Source: Saccharofermentans sp. (GTDB taxonomy: Bacteria > Bacillota > Clostridia > Saccharofermentanales > Saccharofermentanaceae). Taken from it: 64,000 nucleotides of DNA. The notes below the pieces were generated by a model. That model did no database searches. It had not been told where the DNA came from and saw only the letters and a program-made list of their open reading frames with translations. Position 1 is the first letter of the stretch; the number at the start of each line of letters is the position of its first letter. Below are positions 30,029 through 40,073 of the stretch, one piece after another. Both the position numbers and the translations under genes were made by a program. Where the stretch lies: assembly GCA_016288885.1 (NCBI GenBank), contig JAEFAV010000003.1:62001-126000 (forward strand). The letters run 5' to 3'.

Positions 30029-30160
30029 TTCATTCCTGATCCGTTCATTGCTATTTTGAGATTAAGCATCCGCTACTATTTGGTATAATATACTAATATC
30101 AAATTACTCAAAGGCAAGACAGGCTGATTTGGGTTCTTGAAGCTGATCGGAGGAATTAAG

Positions 30161-31870
30161 ATGCTGAAGTTTCTTGGTAGAGGGTCTGCTTTTACGGATG
30201 AGCACAACAGTGCTTACTTCGTGGAAAATGATGAGCTTATTCTGATCGATTGTCCGATGAGCGCATTCCAGAGACTGAATGATAAGAATCTGGCTTTATA
30301 TGATCATATTTATGTGCTGGTAACGCATACGCACGGCGATCATGTCGGCGGGATCGGGATGCTGATAGATCTTCTGCAGTTTTCCGTAAATACTCCGATT
30401 ACGGTTGTTGCTCCTTCGAAAGAAGTGGAAGCTGATCTGTTCTATCTTCTCTCCAGGGTTGAGGGCTGTAACAGTACCTGGTTTGAACTGATCTGCGTTG
30501 ATGATCTTGAAAAAGAATGGCTAGTCTGTTCCATACCGACCAGTCATACGGAAGAACTTCAAGGAAAATGCTTCGGTTACTGCCTTAAGGTGGAAGGCAA
30601 TAAGGTTATATATACAGGCGATACCAATACGATCGTGCCTTTCGAGAAATACTTGGAGAGCGGAGCATATCTTTATACCGAGATCTCGGCATATAAGACT
30701 ACAGTCCATCTTTATTGCAGCGATATGGTCCAAAAGATAACGGAATATGTTTCTTCAGGAATACATGTATATCTGATGCATATGGATGATGAGAAACGGA
30801 TAGCTCAGGTAATGAAAGATACCGGTGCAGAGTTTGCACCGATCGACCAGAGCACTTCTACTCTTGAAGACAGCGGCAGAATGCTTAAAGGCATTTTCGA
30901 GATATCCGACAGTCTTTATAAAGATATGTGCATGAACAACAGCAGTGATCACAATCTGTTGTTCTCGTATCTCACTGAACTCGGGAAAACCATAGTAGAT
31001 GCTGACAGGGCAAGTTTCTGGAAATGGGATAAGAGAAAGGGTCAGATATGGACAATGTCTGCTACCGGCGTTGACAGGATAGTCATTCCTGATAATTCCG
31101 GTCTTGTCGGCAAGGCGTTGAGAACAAAGAAACCCGTTATTACAAATGATCCCTATTCAGATCCTGATTTCAATAAAGAGATCGATATCAAGACCGGTTA
31201 CAGGACAAAGTCCGTGCTTGTTCTTCCTGTTGCTGATATTAACGGCAATTTCATAGGAGCACTTCAGCTCATCAATAAGAATGACGGCAGCGGGTTTGAC
31301 GATGAGTCTGATCCGAAGAAACTGTCACTTGCTGCGCTCGTCTGCGGAATTGCCCTGGAATCAGAGACGTTCCTTGAGGAATCTCACCATGACAGGCTCA
31401 CGGGACTTAAGAACAGAATGGGTTTCTATTATGATTTCGGAGGGAAGTTTAAGGATTATCTTATTCCCGGTTCAGGCAAGACGATGTCTTTATTCATCAG
31501 TGACATAGACAAGTTCAAGCGTGTCAATGATACATACGGTCATAATGCGGGAGACGATGTTCTCAGGTTCACGGCAGATCTTCTCGAAGCCTCATGCGGC
31601 GAAAAAGACAGCGTATACAGATGGGGCGGCGAAGAGTTTGTCATGGTTATGCGTGATTCGGATATTGAAGGTGCTGTCAAAAAAGCCGAAGAGATCAGAA
31701 TCAAACTCATGGATTCTGAAATCGAAGCTGACGGAAATACCATCAGATGCACCATGAGCTTCGGATGTAATAGCTTTGATCCGGCAAGAACGATCGAAGA
31801 TAATGTAAGTGCGGCAGACGAGAAACTCTATACTGCGAAAGAGACAGGAAGAAACAAAGTCTGTTGCTGA
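30161..31870 (+). CDS. MBL-fold hydrolase + GAF + GGDEF (diguanylate cyclase) fusion
   Basis: THTHGDHVGGIG; ASFWKWDKRKGQIWTM..GLVGKALRTKKPVITND (GAF); RWGGEEFVMVM (GGDEF variant); start set at MLKFLGRG after aggag. Confidence 0.85.
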   Translation: MLKFLGRGSAFTDEHNSAYFVENDELILIDCPMSAFQRLNDKNLALYDHIYVLVTHTHGDHVGGIGMLIDLLQFSVNTPITVVAPSKEVEADLFYLLSRVEGCNSTWFELICVDDLEKEWLVCSIPTSHTEELQGKCFGYCLKVEGNKVIYTGDTNTIVPFEKYLESGAYLYTEISAYKTTVHLYCSDMVQKITEYVSSGIHVYLMHMDDEKRIAQVMKDTGAEFAPIDQSTSTLEDSGRMLKGIFEISDSLYKDMCMNNSSDHNLLFSYLTELGKTIVDADRASFWKWDKRKGQIWTMSATGVDRIVIPDNSGLVGKALRTKKPVITNDPYSDPDFNKEIDIKTGYRTKSVLVLPVADINGNFIGALQLINKNDGSGFDDESDPKKLSLAALVCGIALESETFLEESHHDRLTGLKNRMGFYYDFGGKFKDYLIPGSGKTMSLFISDIDKFKRVNDTYGHNAGDDVLRFTADLLEASCGEKDSVYRWGGEEFVMVMRDSDIEGAVKKAEEIRIKLMDSEIEADGNTIRCTMSFGCNSFDPARTIEDNVSAADEKLYTAKETGRNKVCC

Positions 31871-31922
31871 AATCATTTGTAAAGGGTTATTTGTTGTTGT
31901 ATCATTTATACATTATGAAAGG

Positions 31923-31950
31923 CCTGTGCTTAAAAACGCAGGTTTTTTCT
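31923..31950 (+). terminator. Rho-independent terminator
   Basis: CCTGTG-cttaaaaa-CGCAGG followed by TTTTTTCTT. Confidence 0.65.
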
Positions 31951-31983
31951 TAAGAATAAGGTGTAGTACTTAAGGAGGTTGAT

Positions 31984-32712
31984 ATGGCATTCTGTAAAAA
32001 ATGTGGCGCTCTTCTGCCGTTTGCTAATGGTGTATGTTCCAAATGCGGAACTCAGGCCCATACAGGTTATCAAGGGAAGAACAAATTGGAATTTTCCAGC
32101 GGTAATTCCGGATTTACCAAATCAGTATTGGTTAATCAGCTGGAATGTTATCTGCAGCTCCTCATCGATAATGAAGAACTTCAGTCGATGATCAAACCGC
32201 AAAGCAATTTCCCCTCAATGCCTACGACTTACAAGAAGAGATCATTTATTAAGTTTTTCTGGCCTTTCCTGGTCGGAGGATTAGTCGGAGGCTATGGTGT
32301 TTATTTTCTTGCAACGTTCATAATCGCCTATAATGCCGCTACCAGCAGCCAGATGTATACGAATTCGCAGGCGGCATCAGCAAGTATGTTGGGTGACACC
32401 TTTGCCGGATTTATCATAGCCTTGATCGTTGCGGCCGTCATTATCTTCTTCGGAGTAAAAGTCTCCAAAAGAAAGCAGGAAGATTTTAACAGGAATGCTG
32501 ATTTAATGAACCAGGAGGCTGAAGCCAGGTACAACGCAGGCATAAATAACCAGAAGATGCTCGACCTTTTTCAGAGCAACCTTAATGAGATGCGCAAGTA
32601 TGAGCCGCTTATTCCTTATGAATACCGCAATCCTTCTCATGTCGGCTCGATAATAGATCTTATCAAAGAAGATAAGGCTCAGACAATTGAAGAAGCAATC
32701 GCAATGCTTTAA
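31984..32712 (+). CDS. Zinc-ribbon membrane protein, hypothetical
   Basis: MAFCKKCGALLPFANGVCSKCGTQ plus two TM segments. Confidence 0.75.
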   Translation: MAFCKKCGALLPFANGVCSKCGTQAHTGYQGKNKLEFSSGNSGFTKSVLVNQLECYLQLLIDNEELQSMIKPQSNFPSMPTTYKKRSFIKFFWPFLVGGLVGGYGVYFLATFIIAYNAATSSQMYTNSQAASASMLGDTFAGFIIALIVAAVIIFFGVKVSKRKQEDFNRNADLMNQEAEARYNAGINNQKMLDLFQSNLNEMRKYEPLIPYEYRNPSHVGSIIDLIKEDKAQTIEEAIAML

Positions 32713-32749
32713 TTAATTTGAAGGGACCTGACCCCATCAAATGGACCTA

Positions 32750-32772
32750 AAGCCCGGATATTTTCCGGGCTT
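32750..32772 (+). terminator. Rho-independent terminator
   Basis: AAGCCCGGA-tatt-TTCCGGGCTT then TTTCTT. Confidence 0.8.
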
Positions 32773-32856
32773 TTCTTATGCATGTACAGCAGGAATGATC
32801 CGTTCCTTTATTTCGAAAAAGATGTACAATCTACCTTTGGTCAGACGAGGTGGAAA

Positions 32857-34005
32857 ATGCAGAAGGTTACAGCTTACATCAGGAATAATGCGATCCTGTT
32901 CATATCAGGGATTCTTGCTGTCATATCCTGTTTTATCGTAAAACCCGATATGGAGTATTCCGGATATATTAATTTCAGGGTTCTCGCGCTGCTTTTCTGT
33001 CTGATGCTGATAGTAGCAGCCATGTCGCGTATCGGAACATTTAAGCTCTTGACGAATGTGCTCCTTTCCAGGGTAAAGACTTACAGGGGAATCAGTCTTC
33101 TTATGTCGCTTATGGCATTTTTTATGAGCATGTTCCTTACAAATGACGTCTCGCTCGTAACCCTTGTTCCTTTTGCCATAATGGTGCTCGAACCCTTTGG
33201 TGATAACAGAAAGCTAATGTTCACGCTTATTATCATGACTGTTGCGGCAAACCTCGGCAGCATGCTGACACCTATCGGTAATCCCCAGAATCTTTATCTT
33301 TATGAGCATTACAAGATCAGCCTTGGAGATTTCTTTCTCCTTATGCTTCCGTATTCTCTTTTCTCTTTGTTATTGGTTGTCGTAATGACCTTTATCCTGG
33401 TAAGCGGAAAAGAGAAGCTTAAAGATAATGACAGATTTGTGATCCAAAAACTCCCCATAGTAAAACTTGTTGTTTATATACTGCTCTTCCTGCTGAACAT
33501 CATGACCGTAATTGGTATCCTTGATTACCTGATCTCTTTGGTCATAACGATCGTCGTGATGGCGGTCATGGATTTCAAAGCCTATCTGAAAGTGGATTAT
33601 AACCTTCTTGCAACGTTTATATTTTTCTTCATTCTGATAGGTAATATCGGACGTATCGATACTATAACAGGCGCTTTGTCGGGACTGGTATCAAGCTGGC
33701 CTGTACCGGCTGCGATCTTATCTTCACAGATCATAAGCAACGTCCCTGCCGCCATGCTGCTGTCAGCGTTTACCGATAACGGCAAGGCTCTTGTCATCGG
33801 CACGAATCTTGGAGGACTCGGTACGATCATAGCAAGCATGGCAAGTCTCATCACATACAGATTTCATGCTTCTTTCGCAAAGGAACAGAAAGCCGGGACA
33901 GAGAAAAAGCAGGGGAGTTATCTTTTAAGTTTCACAGTCATTAATGTCATCATGCTTGTAATTCTTTTCGGTTTGTATATGCTTATTAATTGGTTCGCCG
34001 GGTAA
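32857..34005 (+). CDS. SLC13/ArsB/NhaD-type anion permease
   Basis: LTNDVSLVTLVPFAIMVLE, ANLGSMLTPIGNPQNLYLY, ISNVPAAMLLS, GTNLGGLGTIIASMASLI; start set at MQKVTAYI with SD gaggtgg. Confidence 0.85.
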   Translation: MQKVTAYIRNNAILFISGILAVISCFIVKPDMEYSGYINFRVLALLFCLMLIVAAMSRIGTFKLLTNVLLSRVKTYRGISLLMSLMAFFMSMFLTNDVSLVTLVPFAIMVLEPFGDNRKLMFTLIIMTVAANLGSMLTPIGNPQNLYLYEHYKISLGDFFLLMLPYSLFSLLLVVVMTFILVSGKEKLKDNDRFVIQKLPIVKLVVYILLFLLNIMTVIGILDYLISLVITIVVMAVMDFKAYLKVDYNLLATFIFFFILIGNIGRIDTITGALSGLVSSWPVPAAILSSQIISNVPAAMLLSAFTDNGKALVIGTNLGGLGTIIASMASLITYRFHASFAKEQKAGTEKKQGSYLLSFTVINVIMLVILFGLYMLINWFAG

Positions 34006-34073
34006 TGCAACATTTGATTCCGGCTGACTGTATTCATGGCATAAAACCAATCAAGATATACGGAGAATTAATT

Positions 34074-34805
34074 ATGAAGAGATTAACAACAAAGCTTTTT
34101 ACACTCGGGCTTACTGCAGTGATCCTTACATGTGGTCTTACAGCCTGCAAGATAAACAACTCCGTTAACATAAATGCTGACGTTAAAGTAAACGGAGAAG
34201 AAGTATTCAGCACTAAGATCAGCACAGACTCCTGGGAGATCCCGCAGATCAATAAAGTGACTGTGGATCAGAAAAAGTATTTCGAAGAAGCAGTCGGTAA
34301 ACTTGACGGGTATTTTTATGAGTCCGTCGCTCTGCTCGGAACACAGATCGTATCTGGCACAAATTACTGCTTCCTCTGCACTCCGACAATTACCGCAAAT
34401 AACGCGATGGGATCTATGGTCCTTACATATGTCTATGTTGATCTTCAGGGAGATGCAACCTATCTGAAGGATGACAGGTTAGTTCTTCCAGGCACAGAGG
34501 CTGCAAGCGATGACGGTACCCCGATGGTTGGCGGATGGAGCTACGCGGAATCTGCAGCAATTACTGATGACGTTAAGAACATGGTATATAAAGCTGCTGA
34601 AGCAAAGGGCGGAGATCTATACGAACCTATCGCATATGTCGGTTCCCAGATCGTTTCCGGCACAAATCATGCGATCCTTTGCAAGACGATGCCTTCCGCT
34701 TCCGGCAAGGACACTAAATCTTCACTGGTGCTCGTTTATGTCTATGAAGATCTTCAGGGCAACTGCGAGATCACTAGTGCTGAGGATGTTAAGCTGGAGA
34801 TCTGA
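34074..34805 (+). CDS. Hypothetical lipoprotein with internal duplication
   Basis: Lipobox LTCGLTACK; repeat pair YESVALLGTQIVSGTNYCFLCT...YVYVDLQGD and YEPIAYVGSQIVSGTNHAILCK...YVYEDLQGN. Confidence 0.75.
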   Translation: MKRLTTKLFTLGLTAVILTCGLTACKINNSVNINADVKVNGEEVFSTKISTDSWEIPQINKVTVDQKKYFEEAVGKLDGYFYESVALLGTQIVSGTNYCFLCTPTITANNAMGSMVLTYVYVDLQGDATYLKDDRLVLPGTEAASDDGTPMVGGWSYAESAAITDDVKNMVYKAAEAKGGDLYEPIAYVGSQIVSGTNHAILCKTMPSASGKDTKSSLVLVYVYEDLQGNCEITSAEDVKLEI

Positions 34806-34827
34806 TTATTATTTTCGAAAAATGAAA

Positions 34828-34863
34828 TACCGATTAATTTTTCAAATCCCGAAATAATCGGTA
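34828..34863. terminator. Terminator-like hairpin immediately before repeat array 2
   Basis: TACCGATTA...TAATCGGTA perfect 9-bp arms. Confidence 0.5.
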
Positions 34864-35123
34864 AGCATACTAAATGCAGAAATTAGGGCTTTAGTGGGTA
34901 TGAAGTGCTTTCAATTTTGATTATTTTTCTGGAAGTTACCCACTAAAATATTATATTTGTATTTTAATGGGTAGTAATTGCCTTCCCGTAGTCCATTACG
35001 CCCATTCAAATACCCACTAAAACCGCGAAAACGCTCTTTAAGTGGGTAAATACTACTCTTCAGAATCCAAATATCTGCAAAAGAATACCCACCAAAACAA
35101 TCAATTCTGCATTTTGGTGGGTA
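34864..35123. repeat. TACCCACTAAA inverted-repeat array 2 (4 units)
   Basis: Units 34864-34900 (left arm degenerate), 34937-34973, 35011-35048 and 35086-35123; lies between convergent genes. Confidence 0.9.
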
Positions 35124-35155
35124 TGTTTAGTTTTCGGTGTAAAAGAAGAACCGGC

Positions 35156-35830
35156 TTATTCAGCTATATACTCGCTGTAAGCCTTCTTTATGATGTCCCA
35201 GTCAAGGTCGAATCTTGACATATGCTTAGCGAATGCTGCTTCGACTGCATCCTTGTCATGAGCGGCGATGGCATCAGCTATTGCTTTATGATCGGATACG
35301 AGCTTAACATCCTTGATCGTCTTGAGGGACAAGGATCTTACTCTGTCGAAATGAAGGCTCATGAGACCTACCATATAGAAGCACTGCATCTTGTTGCAGG
35401 CAACATATATCATCTTGTGGAATTCATTATCATAATCCAAAAATTTAGGCGGATCATTCTCGATATAGAACTGCTGAAGCTTGATGTTTGCATAGAGATT
35501 CTGAATGTCCTGCTCGGTGGCAACGTCACAGGCTTCCTTGAGAAGCGCGCCTTCGACTGCGATACGGAGGAACCTGGATTCCTTAATAAGCTCGTAATCG
35601 ATGAGGGAAACGCTGCAGCCCTTTTGGGGAAGGATGTTTACGATCTTGGATTTGGATAATTCAAGGAATGCTTCGTGTACGGGGGTTCTTGAGATGCCAA
35701 GCTGTGTGGCGATCTCCTGTTCTCCGATAAGACTTCCCGGTTTGATTTCCATGTTGATGATGTTGTCTTTTACGATACGAAAAGCATACTCGCGGTTAGG
35801 TTCGAATGTGTTTTTGGGCGTGATGATCAT
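35156..35830 (-). CDS. GntR-family (FadR-type) transcriptional regulator, likely hexuronate-responsive
   Basis: PGSLIGEQEIATQLGISRTPVHEAFLELSKSKIVNILPQKGCSVS; FCD-like C-terminus; adjacent to uxuB/uxuA. Confidence 0.85.
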   Translation of the reverse strand: MIITPKNTFEPNREYAFRIVKDNIINMEIKPGSLIGEQEIATQLGISRTPVHEAFLELSKSKIVNILPQKGCSVSLIDYELIKESRFLRIAVEGALLKEACDVATEQDIQNLYANIKLQQFYIENDPPKFLDYDNEFHKMIYVACNKMQCFYMVGLMSLHFDRVRSLSLKTIKDVKLVSDHKAIADAIAAHDKDAVEAAFAKHMSRFDLDWDIIKKAYSEYIAE

Positions 35831-35906
35831 TATGGAAATCCCCTTTAATTAACGAAGTCTATAAAAAAGCTAACATAAAAAATAATTTATGTCCACTTCT
35901 TACATA

Positions 35907-37529
35907 CTAATTAGCAACAGCGTTGTGCAGTGTTTTTCTGACGGCTCCGTTCTCCTTGATAAGATCATCCAGATAACTCTCGATCACGGGTGTAAGGCCC
36001 GTTCTGTTAATGTCGATCCCGAATACGGTCTCATTGGAAAGTATCTTGGAAAGTTTTCCGCAGACGCTTCCGTTCATGCGGTAACTGATGCCGGCAGCTT
36101 TAAGCTCGTTCTGGAAGAAACCTGCCATCGGGTCAGGACTTATCTCAAAAGCAATTCCGTTATCGTCAAACGCAAGAAGGTATCTGAGCCATCCTGCGAT
36201 AACGAGAGGGATAAGTTTCAGTCCGGATAGTTCTTCAGGTTTTTCCGTCAGATAGGAATTCAAAGTGATTCCGAATCTGATCGGGAGTTTCTGGCTGGTA
36301 TCGGTCGCGATCCTTTGAGGTGTGTCGGGGAGGAAAGGATTAGGGAATCTTTCTTCGAGGACTTCCTTAAGGAAATTTTCGGGATTAAGTATTTTCGGAT
36401 CGCATACGACAGGGAGACATTCGTTATAGCCCATCCGTGTGACAAGAGTTCTTAAGTCATCGTCTTGCATCTCATCTGAGATCTTTGTAAACCCGAGAAG
36501 ACATCCGAATATTGCAAGTGAGGTGTGAAGTGGATTAAGGCATGCCGTGACCTTCATTCTCTCTGCTTTGTCTACAGTATCTCTGTCGGTGATGATAACA
36601 CCGCCCTTTTCGAGGGCAGGTCTTCCGTTGGGAAATAGATCTTCGATGACAAGGTATTCGGGAACTTCTGCATTTACGAAAGGTGCTGCAAAGACACCGG
36701 TCGTTGTTTTTACGCTCCTGAGATTCTCGATGCCGAGACCGGTAAGTTTATTCAGGATCTCGTCTGAAGGTCTGGGTGTGATCTTGTCGATCATGCTCCA
36801 GGGGTACGCTATTCGGGATGGATCATTTGCATAATCGCGGAAAGAATCATCAACATAACCCTTACCGGTCCAGGCATCTATTATCTCCAAAACTGATGAT
36901 CTGAGTTTGTCTCCGTTATGACTGCAGTTGTCCATACTGACCAGGGCCAAAGGATATTTGCCTGCTTTGTATCTCTCGAAAAGAAGTGCAGCGATAAAGC
37001 CCATGCATGTAAGCGGATGTGAAGGACCGTTTTCCATATCCTTTGCTGCTGCTTCGTAAAGCTTTCCGTCAGCATCTCTTAACGCATATCCCTTTTCCGT
37101 GATCGTAAATGAAATTATCTGAAGGGAAGGATTCCTTGCTATTTCATTCAGTCTTTGGATATTTGCCGGAATGTCGTAGTTTGCTGCGACAGCTTCAGTG
37201 ATGTTTCCGATTATCTCATAACCGGTATTACCGTCAGGTTTAAGATCGCAGATGATCGAAAGATTGTCGAACGGTTTATATACCCTCTCGAAATTCTCGT
37301 AATCCTGTGTCCCGCAGACTATGATGCCTGTGTCAGTTAAGCCCTGGTTAAGAAGTCTTTGGTTTATCCTTGCGATAAATGCCCGGAATATGTTGCCGCC
37401 GCCGACATGAAGCCACACCGGAGCATCAGTCGTTGCTTTGATGCAGGCATCTATATCATATTCAGGCAAAGTAACGTTTATGCTGTTCCAGAATTCGGTG
37501 TTTTTCAGATTCTCTTTAGACAGGTTCAT
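35907..37529 (-). CDS. uxuB: Mannitol dehydrogenase family / fructuronate reductase
   Basis: WLHVGGGNIFRAFIARINQRLLN...MDNCSHNGDKLRSSV...ITPRPSDE; adjacent to uxuA and the GntR gene. Confidence 0.85.
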   Translation of the reverse strand: MNLSKENLKNTEFWNSINVTLPEYDIDACIKATTDAPVWLHVGGGNIFRAFIARINQRLLNQGLTDTGIIVCGTQDYENFERVYKPFDNLSIICDLKPDGNTGYEIIGNITEAVAANYDIPANIQRLNEIARNPSLQIISFTITEKGYALRDADGKLYEAAAKDMENGPSHPLTCMGFIAALLFERYKAGKYPLALVSMDNCSHNGDKLRSSVLEIIDAWTGKGYVDDSFRDYANDPSRIAYPWSMIDKITPRPSDEILNKLTGLGIENLRSVKTTTGVFAAPFVNAEVPEYLVIEDLFPNGRPALEKGGVIITDRDTVDKAERMKVTACLNPLHTSLAIFGCLLGFTKISDEMQDDDLRTLVTRMGYNECLPVVCDPKILNPENFLKEVLEERFPNPFLPDTPQRIATDTSQKLPIRFGITLNSYLTEKPEELSGLKLIPLVIAGWLRYLLAFDDNGIAFEISPDPMAGFFQNELKAAGISYRMNGSVCGKLSKILSNETVFGIDINRTGLTPVIESYLDDLIKENGAVRKTLHNAVAN

Positions 37530-37561
37530 AATAATTTCCTTTCTAAGTCCTCTTTTCTAAC

Positions 37562-37603
37562 AAAACCGATAACCTTATAAATCGTTATAAGATTATCGGT
37601 TTT
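37562..37603. terminator. Long intergenic hairpin between uxuA and uxuB
   Basis: AAAACCGATAAccTTATAAatcgTTATAAgaTTATCGGTTTT, near-perfect 19-bp dyad. Confidence 0.6.
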
Positions 37604-37643
37604 GCCGGCGGGGAGGAGTAGTTGCCTTATGAAAACAAATAAG

Positions 37644-38720
37644 TTAACAAAGTTTAGTAACGGCTTCCCATAAACCATTTATATATGTTGCTCCCAAAGC
37701 GCGGTCATAGAGACCATACCCGGGTCTTCCTACTTCATCCCATATCATGCGGCCGTGGTCAGGTCGGATGTAACCGTCAAATCCGTTCTCATAAAGTGCT
37801 TTTACGATGGCAAGCATATCAAGGTCACCGCAGGATGACAGATGTGCAGATTCGTGGAAATCATTTTCAGTATCGTGCTTGACGTTCCTTAAGTGAACGA
37901 AATGAACTTTGCCCATTGAAGTGAAAGTCTTAGCAATATCCGGAACGTCATTATGTATTCCTGCTCCGAGGCTTCCCGTGCAAAGCGTAAGACCGTTTCT
38001 CTTAGAAGTGTTGAGATTCAGATATGTATTAATGGATTCTTTGCTGTTTACGACCTTCGGCAGGTTGAACAGGGGCATCGGAGGATCGTCCGGATGTACT
38101 GCGAAATTGATGTTGCATTCTTCTGCCACCGGTATAACCGCATCGAGGAAATACTTGATGTTCTTAAAGTAGTCTTCAGATGACATATTCTGATAGAACT
38201 TGATGTCCTCGGCCATCTGCGCGAACCTCTCGGGTTCCCAGCCGGGAAGGCTGAAATTATGTGATCCGTCGATCATAGAAGAAGTGATCTTCTCAAGGGT
38301 AAGATTCATTGCTACGCTGTGACTGTATGCCATGGCGTTGCTTCCGTCGGGAAGTTCCTTGGCAAGATTGCTTCTGTACCAGTCCATGACTGGCATGAAG
38401 TTATAGCAGATGCACTTAACGCCGGCTTTGGAAAGATTTCTCATCGATTCTATGTAGTTATCAATGAGCATATCTCTTGAAGGGAGGCCCTTCTTTATGT
38501 CTTCATGAATATTTAGGCTTTCGATGACTTCCATCTCAAGACCGTATGAATTGATCTCATCTTTTACAAGATTGATCTCATCCATAGTCCAGACATCACC
38601 AACAGGGATCCTGGTAAGATGCGTGGCTACGCCGCTGACTCCCGGAATCTGTCTTATCTGCTTAAGGGTTACGCTGTCATCACCGTAAGGAAACCACCGT
38701 AAAACCAATTTCATGCACAA
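37644..38720 (-). CDS. uxuA: Mannonate dehydratase
   Basis: LRWFPYGDDSVTLKQIRQIPGVSGVATHL...NFAVHPDDPPMPLFNLPKVV...IRPDHGRMIWDE. Confidence 0.95.
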   Translation of the reverse strand: MCMKLVLRWFPYGDDSVTLKQIRQIPGVSGVATHLTRIPVGDVWTMDEINLVKDEINSYGLEMEVIESLNIHEDIKKGLPSRDMLIDNYIESMRNLSKAGVKCICYNFMPVMDWYRSNLAKELPDGSNAMAYSHSVAMNLTLEKITSSMIDGSHNFSLPGWEPERFAQMAEDIKFYQNMSSEDYFKNIKYFLDAVIPVAEECNINFAVHPDDPPMPLFNLPKVVNSKESINTYLNLNTSKRNGLTLCTGSLGAGIHNDVPDIAKTFTSMGKVHFVHLRNVKHDTENDFHESAHLSSCGDLDMLAIVKALYENGFDGYIRPDHGRMIWDEVGRPGYGLYDRALGATYINGLWEAVTKLC

Positions 38721-38782
38721 TTACCACCGAAAAAAGACTGAAAAGAGAATATCGTGATAATACTCAATTCTCATTATGCCTA

Positions 38783-38794
38783 CTAGCATACTAG
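38783..38794. promoter_or_regulatory. Putative GntR operator at the uxuA promoter
   Basis: CTAGCATACTAG overlapping the -10 of TTGACA-N17-TATGCT (minus strand). Confidence 0.65.
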
Positions 38795-38967
38795 TAAACT
38801 TGTTCTCTGTCAATAGAACATGACATATTGAAATGTTAACTCTTATTAAGGGTCATAACTACCCTTCAAAATATAGCAAAATAGGGGAGGAATATTGAAT
38901 TTGTCATTGTTTTTCCAATGGATTTGAGCACTTATGTTTAGTGGTGCATAAAAACCGGAAAGGATGA

Positions 38968-39339
38968 TCATTCTTCTCCGGAAATAATATTCTCTGTCTG
39001 CTCCGTCTTCCGTGACTTTGGCTTGAACAGTCTGAACAGGAGCGGGATAAATACGATAAAGCCGAGTGACTTTATTACTTCTTCCAAAGAAGCAAAGTAG
39101 AGTGTTCCAATCTCATATGATTCTTCTGTAACTATCGTCATGTTGGTGCATGTCTTCATTAATGAGTAGAAGAGCAGTCCGACGATTATGAGGGCTGTTG
39201 ATATTATTGTCGTCTTTACGGGAATGACTTCATATTTATCCGGATTAAGTTTTTTAGCACTTATGAATATTCCGATGAAGACAAGTGCTGCTGCAACGAT
39301 GCCGGAGAACAGCTGGATGTAGTTAAGATATTCAGTCAT
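38968..39339 (-). CDS. Small three-TM hypothetical membrane protein
   Basis: 123 aa; overlaps the DUF624 gene 3' end. Confidence 0.6.
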   Translation of the reverse strand: MTEYLNYIQLFSGIVAAALVFIGIFISAKKLNPDKYEVIPVKTTIISTALIIVGLLFYSLMKTCTNMTIVTEESYEIGTLYFASLEEVIKSLGFIVFIPLLFRLFKPKSRKTEQTENIISGEE

Positions 39340-40024
39340 AAGCTTCCTCTCCGGTGCTGCTTATATCTGAAAGATCAGATGCTTCGTTTTTTTCTCCGCG
39401 GGATTTTTCGACGCTTACAGCAGCATCAAAAGCCTTTTCGGTTATCATCTGGCAAAGGTATGTTGCGCATGCGGGAATAACCAGTGCAGACGGAGGAAAG
39501 CCTATGCTTATTGCGATCGCAAGGATTACTATAAGCCAAATGAGGATTATCTTCGGGAAGTTTATCATTGAGAGCGTGAAGCTGTTTTTGATCGTTGCCT
39601 TAATGCTGTTATTGAATCTTGCCATCAGGGGATATACGAAAGGCATTGTGAAGATGACCGGAAGCAGGGGAAATAATGATACGATCATGTACCAGTCCGG
39701 GAGTTTTACGTCGCCCCAGCCGAAGAGAGCAAAGTAGATGTTAAATCCGACAACAGCACAATATGCAGAGTAGATGAGATGAATTATTATTCCGTTTTTA
39801 AGATTGTCTTTAAGAGAGTGAATGAAGTCTTTACTTATGTTATCGATTTTCTTATAGTATTTGCGATATACGGTGTAATATAAAGCCGTAACCGAAGCTC
39901 CTATGGTAACTACGGGAAGACAAAATAACAGGAACAGGACAGAGATGATAACAACATCTCCTACTGCTTTAGCAGCTCTGTAGAGCCAGCTGTTTGTAAT
40001 GTGGTCAAAAGATCTCTTTGCCAT
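39332..40024 (-). CDS. YesL-like DUF624 membrane protein
   Basis: YRAAKAVGDVVIISVLFLLFCLPVVTIGASVTALYYTVYRKY. Confidence 0.85.
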   Translation of the reverse strand: MAKRSFDHITNSWLYRAAKAVGDVVIISVLFLLFCLPVVTIGASVTALYYTVYRKYYKKIDNISKDFIHSLKDNLKNGIIIHLIYSAYCAVVGFNIYFALFGWGDVKLPDWYMIVSLFPLLPVIFTMPFVYPLMARFNNSIKATIKNSFTLSMINFPKIILIWLIVILAIAISIGFPPSALVIPACATYLCQMITEKAFDAAVSVEKSRGEKNEASDLSDISSTGEEAYD

Positions 40025-40073
40025 ATTATCTTCCTCGATTGTCAGTATAAGAGTAATGTGGACGACTTGTCAA

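Noticed and set aside
32782-32856. N-terminal extension of the anion permease
   Set aside because: Starts right after the upstream terminator, lacks an SD, and a better start with SD is at 32857
35222-35659. 145-aa plus-strand ORF
   Set aside because: Antisense within a well-supported GntR regulator
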